From: Kiritimatiellia bacterium
GTDB lineage: Bacteria; Verrucomicrobiota; Kiritimatiellia; UBA8416; YA12-FULL-48-11
Assembly: GCA_028716365.1 (NCBI GenBank)
Contig: JAQUPZ010000006.1
Coordinates: 1-64,000, forward strand
DNA length: 64,000 nt
Direction of reading: 5' to 3'
The notes under the pieces are model-generated. The model was not told the origin of the DNA and searched no databases. It saw nothing but the letters and a program-made list of their open reading frames with translations. Positions 6,678 through 16,167 of the stretch are shown one piece after another. Each line of letters begins with the position of its first letter. The first letter of the stretch is position 1. Both the position numbers and the translations under genes were made by a program.

Positions 6678-7910
6678 ATGATTGCTAGGACAGCTACTTC
6701 ATTGTTAGAAAAATTGGCTGCGCAGTTTCCGGCAGTCATCTTCATTGGTCCGCGGCAATGTGGAAAGACTACGCTGGCCAAGACCGCTCTGAAAGCGCGA
6801 TATTTTGATTTTGAGCTCAACTCTGACCGTCAGGTTTTTGATGCTGATCCTGAACTTGCGATCAGGCGTATTCCCGGGCCGATCGTCTTCGACGAGGCAC
6901 AGACCATGCCGCATCTTTTCCCTGCCTTAAGAGCGCTCATTGACGAGGAGAGAAAAGAAAACGGTCGGTACTATCTTCTAGGCTCGGTGAATCCTGCTTT
7001 AATCAGGGATATATCCGAGAGTCTTGCTGGTCGTGTCGGCATTCTGGAGCTTACACCATTTCTTTATCGGGAGTTGATGGGGCGGGAAGTCAACACGCAT
7101 GACATTCTGTGGTTGAGGGGCGGGTATCCCGATGCCTATCTTGCAAAAGATCCGGAAACATGGGAGTCCTGGTGCGACAACTATATCCGTACATTTATCG
7201 AACGTGATGTGGGCCGGAATGGGTTGGCCTTCTCCGCGCAGGAAATGCGGAAATTAATGACCATGATTGCCCACAGCCATGGTGGGGTATTGAATGCTTC
7301 GGATTTTGCCCGGTCACTTGGGGTCTCATATCACACCGTCAATAAGAGTCTCGACGTCATCGAAGGACATTTTCTGATCCGTCGTTTGCAGCCGTATTAT
7401 GCCAACATTGGCAAACGCCTCGTAAAGGCTCCAAAACTTTACATTCGGGATTCGGGCTTGCTTCATCTCCTTCTGGGAATACGCGACAATGATGATTTGA
7501 TTACTTCTCCGGCGCGTGGCCGGAGCTGGGAGGGGTTCATGGTAGAACAAGTGATCGCATTGGAACAATCGATCCGCCGGGGAAGCCAGTTTTATTTTTA
7601 CCGTACACATACCGGGACGGAAATTGATTTGCTGATTGATCGGGGACAGAAGCGGGTTGGTTATGAGTTCAAGTGCTCGTCGTCGGTTTCCGGTGACGAT
7701 GCTGCCGGCCTTCGCCAGGGCATTGCTGACGGGATTATACACGAGGGAGTTGTGGTTTATCCGGGGAAACGTTCTTTCCAGATTGGTGAAGCAATTTTTG
7801 CGGTTTCTGCTGAAGAGATGTTGGCGAAATCATCAACGATGTCGACCTCAGCCGGGTCGGGCATGAATACGGGCACTATTACGGAACCGATCACCGGGGT
7901 TAGTGAGTAA
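6678..7910 (+). CDS. AAA-family ATPase with DUF4143 domain (chimeric C-terminus)
   Basis: A 410-residue predicted ATPase of the AAA_14/DUF4143 type. Walker A is GPRQCGKT (24-31) and Walker B is IVFDEAQ (69-75). A winged-helix-like middle (NASDFARSLGVSYHTVNKSLDVIEG) leads to the DUF4143 region, and about residues 315-340 show a PD-(D/E)xK-like pattern (TEIDLLID...YEFKCS). The true family end seems to fall near residue 380: the last 28 or so codons run out of frame through a duplicated kinase gene tail (7820-7903). Such genes are common accessory genes of unclear cellular role and sit here as an intruder in the polysaccharide locus. Confidence 0.85.
   Translation: MIARTATSLLEKLAAQFPAVIFIGPRQCGKTTLAKTALKARYFDFELNSDRQVFDADPELAIRRIPGPIVFDEAQTMPHLFPALRALIDEERKENGRYYLLGSVNPALIRDISESLAGRVGILELTPFLYRELMGREVNTHDILWLRGGYPDAYLAKDPETWESWCDNYIRTFIERDVGRNGLAFSAQEMRKLMTMIAHSHGGVLNASDFARSLGVSYHTVNKSLDVIEGHFLIRRLQPYYANIGKRLVKAPKLYIRDSGLLHLLLGIRDNDDLITSPARGRSWEGFMVEQVIALEQSIRRGSQFYFYRTHTGTEIDLLIDRGQKRVGYEFKCSSSVSGDDAAGLRQGIADGIIHEGVVVYPGKRSFQIGEAIFAVSAEEMLAKSSTMSTSAGSGMNTGTITEPITGVSE
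7820..7903 (+). pseudogene. Remnant 3' end of a BY-kinase gene
   Basis: In the frame starting at 7829 this encodes IINDVDLSRVGHEYGHYYGT then DHRG and a TAG stop, matching the last 24 residues of the kinase at 4372-6393 in all but two positions (S to T, R to H). Over the 75 bases from 7829 to 7903 I count 6 differences from 6319-6393, four of them synonymous. The similarity also runs into the non-coding bases after the stop. The ATPase gene reads through it in another frame. It is a fossil of a related kinase gene, not a simple fresh duplication. Confidence 0.9.
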
Positions 7911-8422
7911 AGTGGTAAGTAGTGAATAGTGAGTTGTGAACGGGGAGTGGGGAAGGGGCAGGGAGAGACAAGAGGAAACGGAGAAACGGGGACGAAGGCG
8001 TACCTGCTTGCCAGGGCGTAGCTTTAACGAAGCATAGGGGGGCGAAGGCGCGACCTGTGCGGCGTAGTAATGGGTATACAGGGACGAAGCCGCATAATTG
8101 ACGGGCACGGAGTGTGTCCTGAGAAAATTGCCGAATGATGATTTCCGAGTGTTGATTGCATGAGAGGTTAAAGGTGAGTGGTGAATGTGGAGGACAAGGG
8201 GAAACGGTGAATGGGTGACAAGGAGATGGGGGGAGAGAGGGGAAGAGAGTGGTCAAAGAATCTTCAAACGAAGTCCTGTGTAGCTCTTCGAGCGAAGCAT
8301 GGATGAATCGTGAATCGGAAAATAGTAAATTCTAAATTCAGTGACCCTAAAGTCCCACAAAAACCCAATGTGAAGAATCAAAGTACATTGTACAGGTCTG
8401 ACCCTGAAACCTGCAAAACTGA
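7911..8422. other. 512-base gap of purine-rich and dispersed repeat sequence
   Basis: Two purine-rich tracts (about 7905-7990 and 8165-8250, built of GTGAGTGGTGAA and GGAGAAACGGGG-like words) flank a GC-rich segment (7995-8120) containing GGCGAAGGCGCGACCTGTGC. No gene, promoter of quality or RNA is visible. The same purine-rich words follow the kinase stop at 6394. Confidence 0.6.
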
Positions 8423-9709
8423 ATGCTTATGCTCAGACTTCGAGACAGACTGATTAAAGGGACGGTGTTGAATTTTATTGCCGTTGCGTTCAATCAAGGC
8501 AGTACCCTGATTGTCAACATTATCGTTGCCCGCATTCTCCTGAAACAGACTTTTGGCGAATACGCGATGGTGCAGAGTACCTTGTTGACGGTATCTGCGC
8601 TTTCTCAGCTCGCGACTGGATATACCGCTTCGAAATATATCGCAGAGTACCGCTCAAGTGATCCGCAGCGAGCCGGACGAATCATGGGCTTGTGTGCACT
8701 TGTTTCCGTCGTGATGGCAGGTTTTGGGACGTTTCTGCTTATTGCCATGGCTCCTTGGCTGGCCGGGACGATGTTGAATGCGCCACATCTCGCAAGTGCT
8801 TTGATGATAGGCTCTGGGTTTCTCTTTTTCTCATCCATAAACGGATACCAGACAGGGGCACTTTCGGGTCTGGAGGCGTACGGTGGTCTTGCAAAAGCAG
8901 GAGTGGCAAGCGGGATAGTAGCAGTGGTTGCCATTGCCCTTGGTGCATGGTGGGGAGGGTTGAATGGCACTCTCGTTGGACTCAGTATAAGTGCTCTTGT
9001 CCGCTGCGCTATTCACAAAAGGTGGCTTCGACTCGAAAGCCAAGCGCAAGGAATAAAGCCCCAGTATCGCGGCAGTTTCAGCCAGGAAAAATCGATTATC
9101 TTTAAATTCGCGTTGCCTGCCGCACTTGCAGGATACTACTCCATGCCGATGATTTGGTTAGCTAACTCTTTCCTTGTTCGCCAGCTTGGAGGGTATGGGG
9201 AAATGGCTCTTTACAGTGCGGCCAACAATCTTCGTATCCTCGTATTATTCCTGCCAACTGTGATGAACAGTGTTGGGCTCTCCGTGCTGAATAACGAACA
9301 AGCCAAAGGGGATATGTCTCGCTATAACCGGATATTCAGATCGAATGTACTGTCCCTCTTTCTCGTTTCTCTGAGCGGCGCCCTTATCATGGGGGTTTTG
9401 GGGCGACCGATGCTTCAGCTTTTCGGAAAGGATTTCGAGGCTGGACATTTTCTTCTCTGGTTTCTCCTCGTCTCCAGCGTGTTTGAAGGTCTGAGTATTG
9501 CCCTTTATCAGTATGTGCAGTCCAAAGCGAAGATCTGGCTTTCATTTTTCAGCATAAATGTTCCGAGGGAAGCATTCCTGGTTGTGGCGGCATATTACCT
9601 TGTTCAGCCTTATGGTGGCGTTGGACTGGCGGCTGCTTATCTAGGCGCGAATATCCTGTGGGTAATCTTACAGTTCTCTCTTGTAGCCATACTGTACAGA
9701 AAGGAATGA
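8423..9709 (+). CDS. Wzx-type oligosaccharide flippase (MOP superfamily)
   Basis: A 428-residue membrane protein with about 12 hydrophobic segments and the typical N-terminus of polysaccharide flippases (a basic stretch, then VLNFIAVAFNQGSTLIVNIIVARIL...FGEYAMVQS). It should move lipid-linked repeat units across the inner membrane. The pattern V-A-R-x-L-x-x-x-x-F-G-x-Y is characteristic of the family. The ATG lies close after a purine-poor leader with no strong ribosome site. It is the first gene of the long glycosyltransferase run. Confidence 0.88.
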   Translation: MLMLRLRDRLIKGTVLNFIAVAFNQGSTLIVNIIVARILLKQTFGEYAMVQSTLLTVSALSQLATGYTASKYIAEYRSSDPQRAGRIMGLCALVSVVMAGFGTFLLIAMAPWLAGTMLNAPHLASALMIGSGFLFFSSINGYQTGALSGLEAYGGLAKAGVASGIVAVVAIALGAWWGGLNGTLVGLSISALVRCAIHKRWLRLESQAQGIKPQYRGSFSQEKSIIFKFALPAALAGYYSMPMIWLANSFLVRQLGGYGEMALYSAANNLRILVLFLPTVMNSVGLSVLNNEQAKGDMSRYNRIFRSNVLSLFLVSLSGALIMGVLGRPMLQLFGKDFEAGHFLLWFLLVSSVFEGLSIALYQYVQSKAKIWLSFFSINVPREAFLVVAAYYLVQPYGGVGLAAAYLGANILWVILQFSLVAILYRKE

Positions 9710-9780
9710 AAGAAATTGCGTTCGTCTGCAGTACGGTAGCAGACCTATGATTTTTAAAATGGTGGATTATTGAAACATAC

Positions 9781-10755
9781 ATGGTGGAAGGGGTTGTGAA
9801 TACATCAAGTACTATTAACGGAAATATTGTCTCAGGCAAGGTACGTCCTTATTTTACTGTTTTTACGCCGACCTATAACCGTGCGGATATTCTTCCTGTA
9901 TTGTATGAAAGCCTTCTATTGCAGACTTATCAAAACTTTGAGTGGTTAATTGTAGATGGCGGGAATGACAAGACACCGTTGATGGCACAGGAGTGGAGTA
10001 AAGCGGCTAATTTTCCTATCCGTTATGTTCGGCAAAGTACTATCGGACTTCATGGCGCATACAACGAAGGTGCTGTGTTCGCATCTGGCGGTTTGTTTCT
10101 GACCATACACTCAGATGATTCATGTATGCCTGAAACCCTAGCGAGCTTAAAGACGCATTGGGAACAGATTCCTGTATCAGAAAGGAATAAATATTCAGGA
10201 ATTTGGGCGCGTTGTATGGATCAAACAGGCAAGATGATAGGGAAAAGCCTGGGTGTTGCATGGCTTGATAGCACCTATCAAGAGATGGTATTTAAAAGAG
10301 GGATGTCTGAAGAGATGTTTCCACTCGTGCGGACTGATGTTATGAGAGAATTTCCGTTTCCAATGCTTGATGGTGTACGTTTTGTTCCTGAGGGGTTGAT
10401 CTGGCGGGCAATCGGTGCCAAGTATAAAACGAGGTTTATTGATGTGCCTCTTCGTAAATACTATGTGCTTGATGTAGTTAATATTGATTCAGGAAAGCTA
10501 ACGAGCCCAGTGATATTGCGAAAAAACGCACTTTCAATTGCATTATATGATCGTATGATCCTTATGCATGATTTCGTTTGGATAAAATATGCACCCCTGA
10601 GATTTTTGCGATTGGCAGCATCCTATATACGCTATTCACTCCACGCAAAGACGCACTTGATTGAGCAAGTACATGGACTACCATTGACTGCACGAATGAT
10701 TTGGATTATAGCGCTACCCTTTGGTGTAGCTAAATATCTGCGGGATAAATTTTAG
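9781..10755 (+). CDS. Family 2 glycosyltransferase
   Basis: A 324-residue GT-A type enzyme. Residues about 22-140 hold the GT2 core: FTVFTPTYNRADILPVLYESLLLQTYQNFEWLIVDGGNDKT, and the metal-binding region HSDDSCMPETL near residue 110. The C-terminal third is hydrophobic and basic (WIKYAPLRFLRLAASYIRYS, ARMIWIIALPFG) and may attach it to the membrane. It probably adds one sugar to the lipid-linked repeat unit. The start shown may be a little early; the domain begins about 60 bases later. The gene and its neighbour are more AT-rich than the kinase and flippase. Confidence 0.85.
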   Translation: MVEGVVNTSSTINGNIVSGKVRPYFTVFTPTYNRADILPVLYESLLLQTYQNFEWLIVDGGNDKTPLMAQEWSKAANFPIRYVRQSTIGLHGAYNEGAVFASGGLFLTIHSDDSCMPETLASLKTHWEQIPVSERNKYSGIWARCMDQTGKMIGKSLGVAWLDSTYQEMVFKRGMSEEMFPLVRTDVMREFPFPMLDGVRFVPEGLIWRAIGAKYKTRFIDVPLRKYYVLDVVNIDSGKLTSPVILRKNALSIALYDRMILMHDFVWIKYAPLRFLRLAASYIRYSLHAKTHLIEQVHGLPLTARMIWIIALPFGVAKYLRDKF

Positions 10756-10769
10756 AGCCATAAATAATT

Positions 10770-11777
10770 ATGCAAAACGATAAAAAGTTTGTTGTTATTA
10801 CTTCGATCTTTTCCCCAACAGCAGCGGTTTTAGCCTTTACACGGCAAAAGGGATGGAAAGTTATTGTGGTTGGTGATGATAAAAGCCCGAAAGATTGGCA
10901 TTTGGATGAGGTTATATTTTTGCCCATAGAGGAACAATCTAAAAGTGGGTTTTGTACCGAGTCTTTGCTCCCCCGAAACCATTATGCGAGAAAAAATATC
11001 GGATATCTAACCGCGATGCGAGCAGGAGCAGAGATCATATTTGATACAGATGACGACAATCATCCTCTGTCGAATTGGGGCATCGAACCATTCGCTGAAG
11101 CGTTTTTGCTGTCAGCATCGAACATGGGCTTCGTAAATATCTACAAGTCATTTACAACCCAGACAATATGGCCACGAGGGTTTCCGCTAGAGCGACTTTC
11201 TATTGCTGATGCAAATAGTGATTTACATGTTGGCGCTGTAATAGAGAATATTCAGATTGGTGTCTGGCAAGGCTTAACAAACGGTGATCCTGATGTAGAT
11301 GCAATATATAGAATGACTGTCAATGAACATTGTAATTTTGATACAAGAGAACCCATTGTTCTTGGCAAAGATACATTTTGTCCGTTTAATTCACAGAACA
11401 CCTCGTTTAGAAAAGAAATATTTCCGCTACTTTATCTTCCATCAACCGTGACGTTTAGGTTTACAGACATTTTGCGAGGCCTGATTGCGCAACCGATTAT
11501 GCAGGCTGCGGGCTACTACTTGGGGTTCCACAGTGCCACTGTAGTGCAGGAGCGTAACCCTCATGTCTATCTTAGGGACTTTGAACAGGAGGTTCCATGT
11601 TATCTTTATGCGCAAAAGGTAATAGAGATTGTTTCTTCTACTATCCAGAACGCGCGTACGGTGACGGAGAATTTAATAGTTGCATATAAGCAACTGGCGA
11701 TAGAGAAAATCGTTACGATAGAAGAGGTGTCGCGCGTTATTGCATGGGTTAAGGACATTACGGACTGCACGTCATGA
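10770..11777 (+). CDS. STELLO-like (DUF288) glycosyltransferase
   Basis: A 335-residue soluble protein resembling the STELLO/DUF288 glycosyltransferases: F-V-V-I-T-S-I-F-S-P-T near the N-terminus, W-K-V-I-V-V-G-D-D-K-S-P, the acidic metal site I-F-D-T-D-D-D-N-H-P (about 91-100) and the later T-I-W-P-R-G-F-P-L-E-R-L. Plant STELLO proteins act in Golgi cellulose-synthase assembly and bacterial relatives occur in surface polysaccharide loci; the sugar is unknown. It is 14 bases after the GT2 gene and likely co-transcribed. Confidence 0.75.
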   Translation: MQNDKKFVVITSIFSPTAAVLAFTRQKGWKVIVVGDDKSPKDWHLDEVIFLPIEEQSKSGFCTESLLPRNHYARKNIGYLTAMRAGAEIIFDTDDDNHPLSNWGIEPFAEAFLLSASNMGFVNIYKSFTTQTIWPRGFPLERLSIADANSDLHVGAVIENIQIGVWQGLTNGDPDVDAIYRMTVNEHCNFDTREPIVLGKDTFCPFNSQNTSFRKEIFPLLYLPSTVTFRFTDILRGLIAQPIMQAAGYYLGFHSATVVQERNPHVYLRDFEQEVPCYLYAQKVIEIVSSTIQNARTVTENLIVAYKQLAIEKIVTIEEVSRVIAWVKDITDCTS

Positions 11778-11819
11778 TATACATGTCTTTTGAATTTTGC
11801 ATGATTCAATTGGTACGCG

Positions 11820-13286
11820 ATGCGTATTCGGGATAGAACGATTGCAATAGTCTTTCTTGCATTTGTGTTAGGTGCCATTGCATTGGCATTAATGACGGTC
11901 GATCAAGTTTATGTGGCGGCGCCGGGGCTTGCATGCGTCATTATGGTACTCTGGCTCTGGATGACGTTGTGGGATCGCGATCAGAGAATTCCTTTCTTTG
12001 ATGTCGGCATATTCTGCGCTTTGGCTACTTTAGTTTATTCGGTTTATCCTCTTTTCAATTATTGGGTGGATGGCTTGCAGTTTGGCCCTCTCAGTGATGA
12101 ACGCCTGCAATCGTATAATATATCACCTGCCGAACTGGGTTTTTTCCATTTACGCCATGTGTTGTATCTCTTTTCTTTTATAGTTGTCTATTCGGTGTTT
12201 CGAGGCAGAGGAGCTGTAGAAACAGGTCATGTTGGCACTCCGAGTCATTCTGCCCAGTGGATCATTGTTCTTTTTTTCCTGTCATTGACAGGTTATTTTT
12301 TCCTCCTGCAATTGATGACAGGGGCGAATTATAATACCAGTTATGAGTCAGAAGTATATGTTAATAACGTGGCCGCGTTTGAGGACTTGCCTGTCCTCCT
12401 GTTGCAGATATCCAGCAAGTTGGCGGGGATTCTGTTCCTGTCCAAGTTGGCCTTACTTTTTATTGTTGTTAGCCGATGCAGGCAGAGAAAGTGGCTTATT
12501 GTTCTACTGTTATGGGTTACTGCGGAAATCGTTCAGGCTATTTACATAAAAGGAGGGCGAACCGGTTTGGTTCTCTTCCTGATGGCAACCGGATTGCTTT
12601 ATCACCGGATGATTAAACCTTTAACCATGAAAACGCTTATGGCTTTAGGGACGATACTGTTGACAGGTTTTATATTTATGGGACTTTTCCGTGTATATTT
12701 TGATTTTGCTGAAATGCGGTTCGATTTATCTCGTGCCAATGCAGGTATATTTTCAGGAAACAACGAATTCCAGGCATTGCTGGGAACGGCGTATGATGTG
12801 CTACAGATGAAAGAGAGCGGTGCTAAATTGCCCTGGTATCTATATATCAACGATATCATTACAATTCTTCCGCCACAGCAGATCATGCCTTTTGAGAAGG
12901 TGTCGGCCTCGGAATGGTATCTGCGGGAGATTGGTATGAGCGGAATCGGGCAGGGTCTTATGTGGGGGGTGATCACTCAATCCATTGTGGGGTTGGACTG
13001 GTTGGAGCTTGCCCTTCGCGGTGCATTGTTGGGGTACATTCTGGCTCGCTTCCATCGCTGGTATATGAAGCGACAAGACGGGTTTCTTGAAACTTTGTTG
13101 TATATGTTTATCTGTCTAAAAGTGTATTACACGTTCAGAGATACGACACTCAGCCTGCTGTCGAATCTCGTCTGGGAAGTCATTCCATTTTACATACTAC
13201 TTCGTATGGGAACGGCTATTTTCTATTTCAAGCAAGATAAGCCACCAGGGCAGAGAATCGTTATATCCTCTCCGACCATGAGATAA
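11820..13286 (+). CDS. Wzy-like oligosaccharide repeat unit polymerase
   Basis: A 488-residue integral membrane protein with about 12 hydrophobic segments and a long periplasmic-type loop (about 290-370, with NAGIFSGNNEFQALLGTAYDV and the later IGQGLMWGVITQSIVGL). This layout fits O-antigen/oligosaccharide repeat unit polymerases, which are poorly conserved in sequence. Its place between the flippase and the glycosyltransferases supports the call. It ends 3 bases before the amidotransferase gene, so both are in one operon. Confidence 0.7.
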   Translation: MRIRDRTIAIVFLAFVLGAIALALMTVDQVYVAAPGLACVIMVLWLWMTLWDRDQRIPFFDVGIFCALATLVYSVYPLFNYWVDGLQFGPLSDERLQSYNISPAELGFFHLRHVLYLFSFIVVYSVFRGRGAVETGHVGTPSHSAQWIIVLFFLSLTGYFFLLQLMTGANYNTSYESEVYVNNVAAFEDLPVLLLQISSKLAGILFLSKLALLFIVVSRCRQRKWLIVLLLWVTAEIVQAIYIKGGRTGLVLFLMATGLLYHRMIKPLTMKTLMALGTILLTGFIFMGLFRVYFDFAEMRFDLSRANAGIFSGNNEFQALLGTAYDVLQMKESGAKLPWYLYINDIITILPPQQIMPFEKVSASEWYLREIGMSGIGQGLMWGVITQSIVGLDWLELALRGALLGYILARFHRWYMKRQDGFLETLLYMFICLKVYYTFRDTTLSLLSNLVWEVIPFYILLRMGTAIFYFKQDKPPGQRIVISSPTMR

Positions 13287-13289
13287 CCT

Positions 13290-15176
13290 ATGTGTGGAAT
13301 CTGCGGGAAACTGATATTTAAAGATAGTACTCCTGCACCTGAATCCATCAGGGCGATGTGCAAAACCATCATGTACCGTGGCCCGGATGACGAAGGCCTC
13401 TATACTGCACCTCACATTGGCCTTGGACAGCGTCGACTTTCCGTCATTGATCTTGCTCCCGGCGCATGTCCGCCTCTGACCAATGAAGACCGCACCGTAT
13501 GGCTCGTCTTTAATGGCGAGATTTACAATTTTCAGGAACTGCGCAAACAGTTGGAAAAGCGAGGGCATAGATTCGTAACGAATTCTGACACAGAAGTGAT
13601 TATTCATCTATACGAAGATGAAGGAGTGGTATGTTTGCAGAAGCTGAGGGGAATGTTTGCTTTTGCGCTTTGGGATCAGCGCCATGAGGTCCTGTTCTGC
13701 GCTCGCGACCGAATGGGCAAGAAACCTTTCTGTTATACTCTGACCCCTAATTCTTTTGTGTTTGGTTCGGAGATCAAAGCAGTCACCGCAGATTCTGATG
13801 TCTCGGTTTCTCCGGATTACCATGCCATTGACTTATATCTGACGTATCAATTCGTACCCAGCCCATTGACGGCCTTCAAAGGTGTCAAGCGACTGAGACC
13901 GGGAGAATATCTGACGTGTGACCTCCAAGGCAATGTAAAGACAAAGTGCTACTGGGAGCCTCCGCTTTCCACAAAGACCAGCGCTCGCCAGGAGGAAATT
14001 GAAGCTGAACTTTTGCGGTGCCTGCGTGAATCGGTCCGATTGCGGATGATATCGGATGTACCTCTTGGCGCATTCCTGAGCGGCGGTATCGACTCTGCCA
14101 CCATCGTTGCGCTCATGGCGCAGGAAAGCGCCAGACCAGTGAAAACCTTTTCTATTGGTTTCGAGGAAGAAGCGTTTAATGAACTGCCATATGCGCGATT
14201 GCTGGCCGAACGTTATGGCACCGAGCACCATGAATTGATCGTCAAGCCCAATGTTTCTGAGGTGTTGCCGCTTCTTGTACGACATTATAACGAACCTTTT
14301 GCGGATCCTTCCGCATTGCCCACTTACTATGTGTCAAAGATGACACGCCGGTATGTGACTGTTGCTTTGAGCGGGGATGGCGGGGATGAGTCATTTGCCG
14401 GCTATGACAATTATACGTCGATCCTGGGTTGGAATAAATGGGATATGTGGCCTCTCTGGTTAAGAAAAATGCTGGCAGAGGGAGGAAGGGGACTGCTTAA
14501 TTCATTTCCTCATAACAATAATGCGGCACGCCTCCGTCGCGGGCTCGCTATGCTTGGGGCGGCAAACGTGAAGGTTCGTCGTCTCCAGTTTGGAACCACA
14601 TTAAAGCCCGAGGAGAAGCGACTGGCCTACACACCTTCATTCAGAGACCTGATTTCCAGACCACCCGTTCCGGAAGACCCTCTGACGACTTACCCATGGG
14701 AGGATGGCATGGATGAGCTGGACTGGTTGATGCGGCACGATCAGAATTTTTATCTCCCCGACTGTCTCATGGTGAAAACGGATATAGCATCCATGGCCAA
14801 CAGTCTGGAGGTGCGCTGTCCTTTTCTCGATCATGAACTTGTCGAGTTTGCTGCAACGATTCCATCACGGCTAAAACGAGATTCATCTGGGGGAAAACTC
14901 ATTATGAAGAATGCGTTGACCGGGCTGATCCCAGAACAGATTCTTCATAAGAAAAAGATGGGTTTTGATCCTCCTTTGGCGGAATGGTTCAGGACAGACC
15001 TCACCGAATTACTTCGATCTACCCTTTTGGACTGTCAATCGGCCAAGCGTTGTCTTTTCCATCCTCGGTTTCTACAAAAGCTCGTCCAGGAACATACAGA
15101 AAGAAAAAGAGACTGGAGCAATCGACTTTGGGTGTTTCTTTTTCTTGAACTATGGTTTCGTGAGTATATTGATTGA
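13290..15176 (+). CDS. asnB: Asparagine synthase-type glutamine amidotransferase
   Basis: A 628-residue, full-length AsnB-type enzyme. The N-terminal Ntn glutaminase starts with the catalytic Cys2 (MCGICG) and has the R-G-P-D-D-E-G and N-G-E-I-Y-N motifs. The synthetase half has the ATP pyrophosphatase loop SGGIDS (264-269), SGDGGDE and the YDNY segment. In polysaccharide loci such proteins probably amidate a carboxyl sugar or peptide-like substituent rather than make asparagine; that is inference. It starts 3 bases after the polymerase stop. A degraded tail of a related gene lies at 17709-17928. Confidence 0.9.
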   Translation: MCGICGKLIFKDSTPAPESIRAMCKTIMYRGPDDEGLYTAPHIGLGQRRLSVIDLAPGACPPLTNEDRTVWLVFNGEIYNFQELRKQLEKRGHRFVTNSDTEVIIHLYEDEGVVCLQKLRGMFAFALWDQRHEVLFCARDRMGKKPFCYTLTPNSFVFGSEIKAVTADSDVSVSPDYHAIDLYLTYQFVPSPLTAFKGVKRLRPGEYLTCDLQGNVKTKCYWEPPLSTKTSARQEEIEAELLRCLRESVRLRMISDVPLGAFLSGGIDSATIVALMAQESARPVKTFSIGFEEEAFNELPYARLLAERYGTEHHELIVKPNVSEVLPLLVRHYNEPFADPSALPTYYVSKMTRRYVTVALSGDGGDESFAGYDNYTSILGWNKWDMWPLWLRKMLAEGGRGLLNSFPHNNNAARLRRGLAMLGAANVKVRRLQFGTTLKPEEKRLAYTPSFRDLISRPPVPEDPLTTYPWEDGMDELDWLMRHDQNFYLPDCLMVKTDIASMANSLEVRCPFLDHELVEFAATIPSRLKRDSSGGKLIMKNALTGLIPEQILHKKKMGFDPPLAEWFRTDLTELLRSTLLDCQSAKRCLFHPRFLQKLVQEHTERKRDWSNRLWVFLFLELWFREYID

Positions 15177-15222
15177 TAAAATTCGTTTAAAAAAGCATGA
15201 GAGGGAACAGGTTTTTTGTACC

Positions 15223-16164
15223 ATGCCAATTATATTTAAAGAATACCAAATACACAGAATAAGCAAAGATCGTTTATTCGATCTTCTCATTTTGTTTAAA
15301 AGTGCCTTTAATCAAAAAGTATCATTATCATATTTAGAAAAGAAATTTGATACTGAAAGATTTGGCGCTTCCTTTGTCGGTTATATTGCATACACGCAAA
15401 CTGGAGAACCAGCAGCTTACTACGGTGTATTTCCCATTCGGTTTAAGTTAAACAGCCAGGTTTTGCGTGCTGCACAGTCTGGGGATACAATGACTCATAA
15501 AGACCATCAGCACAAAGGACTTTTTATTGAACTTGCAAAAATGACATATGATCTCGCTCGCAAAGAAGGTATTAAGTTAATATTCGGTTTTCCGAACGAG
15601 AATTCGCTGCCCGGATTTATTAAAAAGCTAAATTGGACAATTGATGGAAAACTCCACTTTTATAAGCAAACAGTCTATACTTTTCCTTTCGCTGCATTAA
15701 TGCATCTTGTAGGGCTAAAAAGCGTTTACCTTCGTTATTTCAACTTTTGGGCAAAGCTGCTTGGCCTCAAATCAAATTTGAAATATACCACAATCGACAG
15801 AAATAATTCTATTTATTATGACCAAGATGGAATTGCATATAGAACGTTTTCTGATAATTACTTTCTTGAAGAAAAAGAAAGCGTGATCTGGATAAAGGTT
15901 GTTCGCACGATGCAGATCGGGTGCATTTTTAATACAGATGATGAGCACGCTGCACAATTGCTCAACCGTCTGAAGTGGTTATCTGTAATCACCGGTCTTA
16001 TCAGAATATCATTTTGGTGTACAGACAATCATCCGAACCTGCGTGTAATTCAGTCCCGGTTTAATAAATATAATTATTACCAATATGGACATCTCAATTT
16101 AACCAACAGTTTAACGCAACATCATTCATTTTTTTATGAAGCATGTGATGGAGACACTTATTGA
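15223..16164 (+). CDS. GNAT-type acyltransferase
   Basis: A 313-residue protein with a GNAT-like core at about residues 55-150: a strand with YIAYTQTGEPAAYYGVFP, the motif S-G-D-T-M-T-H-K-D-H-Q-H-K-G-L-F in the acetyl-CoA loop position, and L-I-F-G-F-P-N-E-N-S. It probably acylates a sugar or sugar nucleotide of the polymer. The frame is open back to 14965, but that would overlap the amidotransferase by 212 bases, so I use the ATG at 15223. The gene is visibly more AT-rich than asnB and forms an AT-rich pair with the next gene, 3 bases on. Confidence 0.7.
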   Translation: MPIIFKEYQIHRISKDRLFDLLILFKSAFNQKVSLSYLEKKFDTERFGASFVGYIAYTQTGEPAAYYGVFPIRFKLNSQVLRAAQSGDTMTHKDHQHKGLFIELAKMTYDLARKEGIKLIFGFPNENSLPGFIKKLNWTIDGKLHFYKQTVYTFPFAALMHLVGLKSVYLRYFNFWAKLLGLKSNLKYTTIDRNNSIYYDQDGIAYRTFSDNYFLEEKESVIWIKVVRTMQIGCIFNTDDEHAAQLLNRLKWLSVITGLIRISFWCTDNHPNLRVIQSRFNKYNYYQYGHLNLTNSLTQHHSFFYEACDGDTY

Positions 16165-16167
16165 TCC

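Noticed and set aside
6678..7910. DUF4143 ATPases as part of a known phage defence system such as BREX
   Set aside because: None of the methyltransferase, phosphatase or helicase partners of such systems is near either ATPase.
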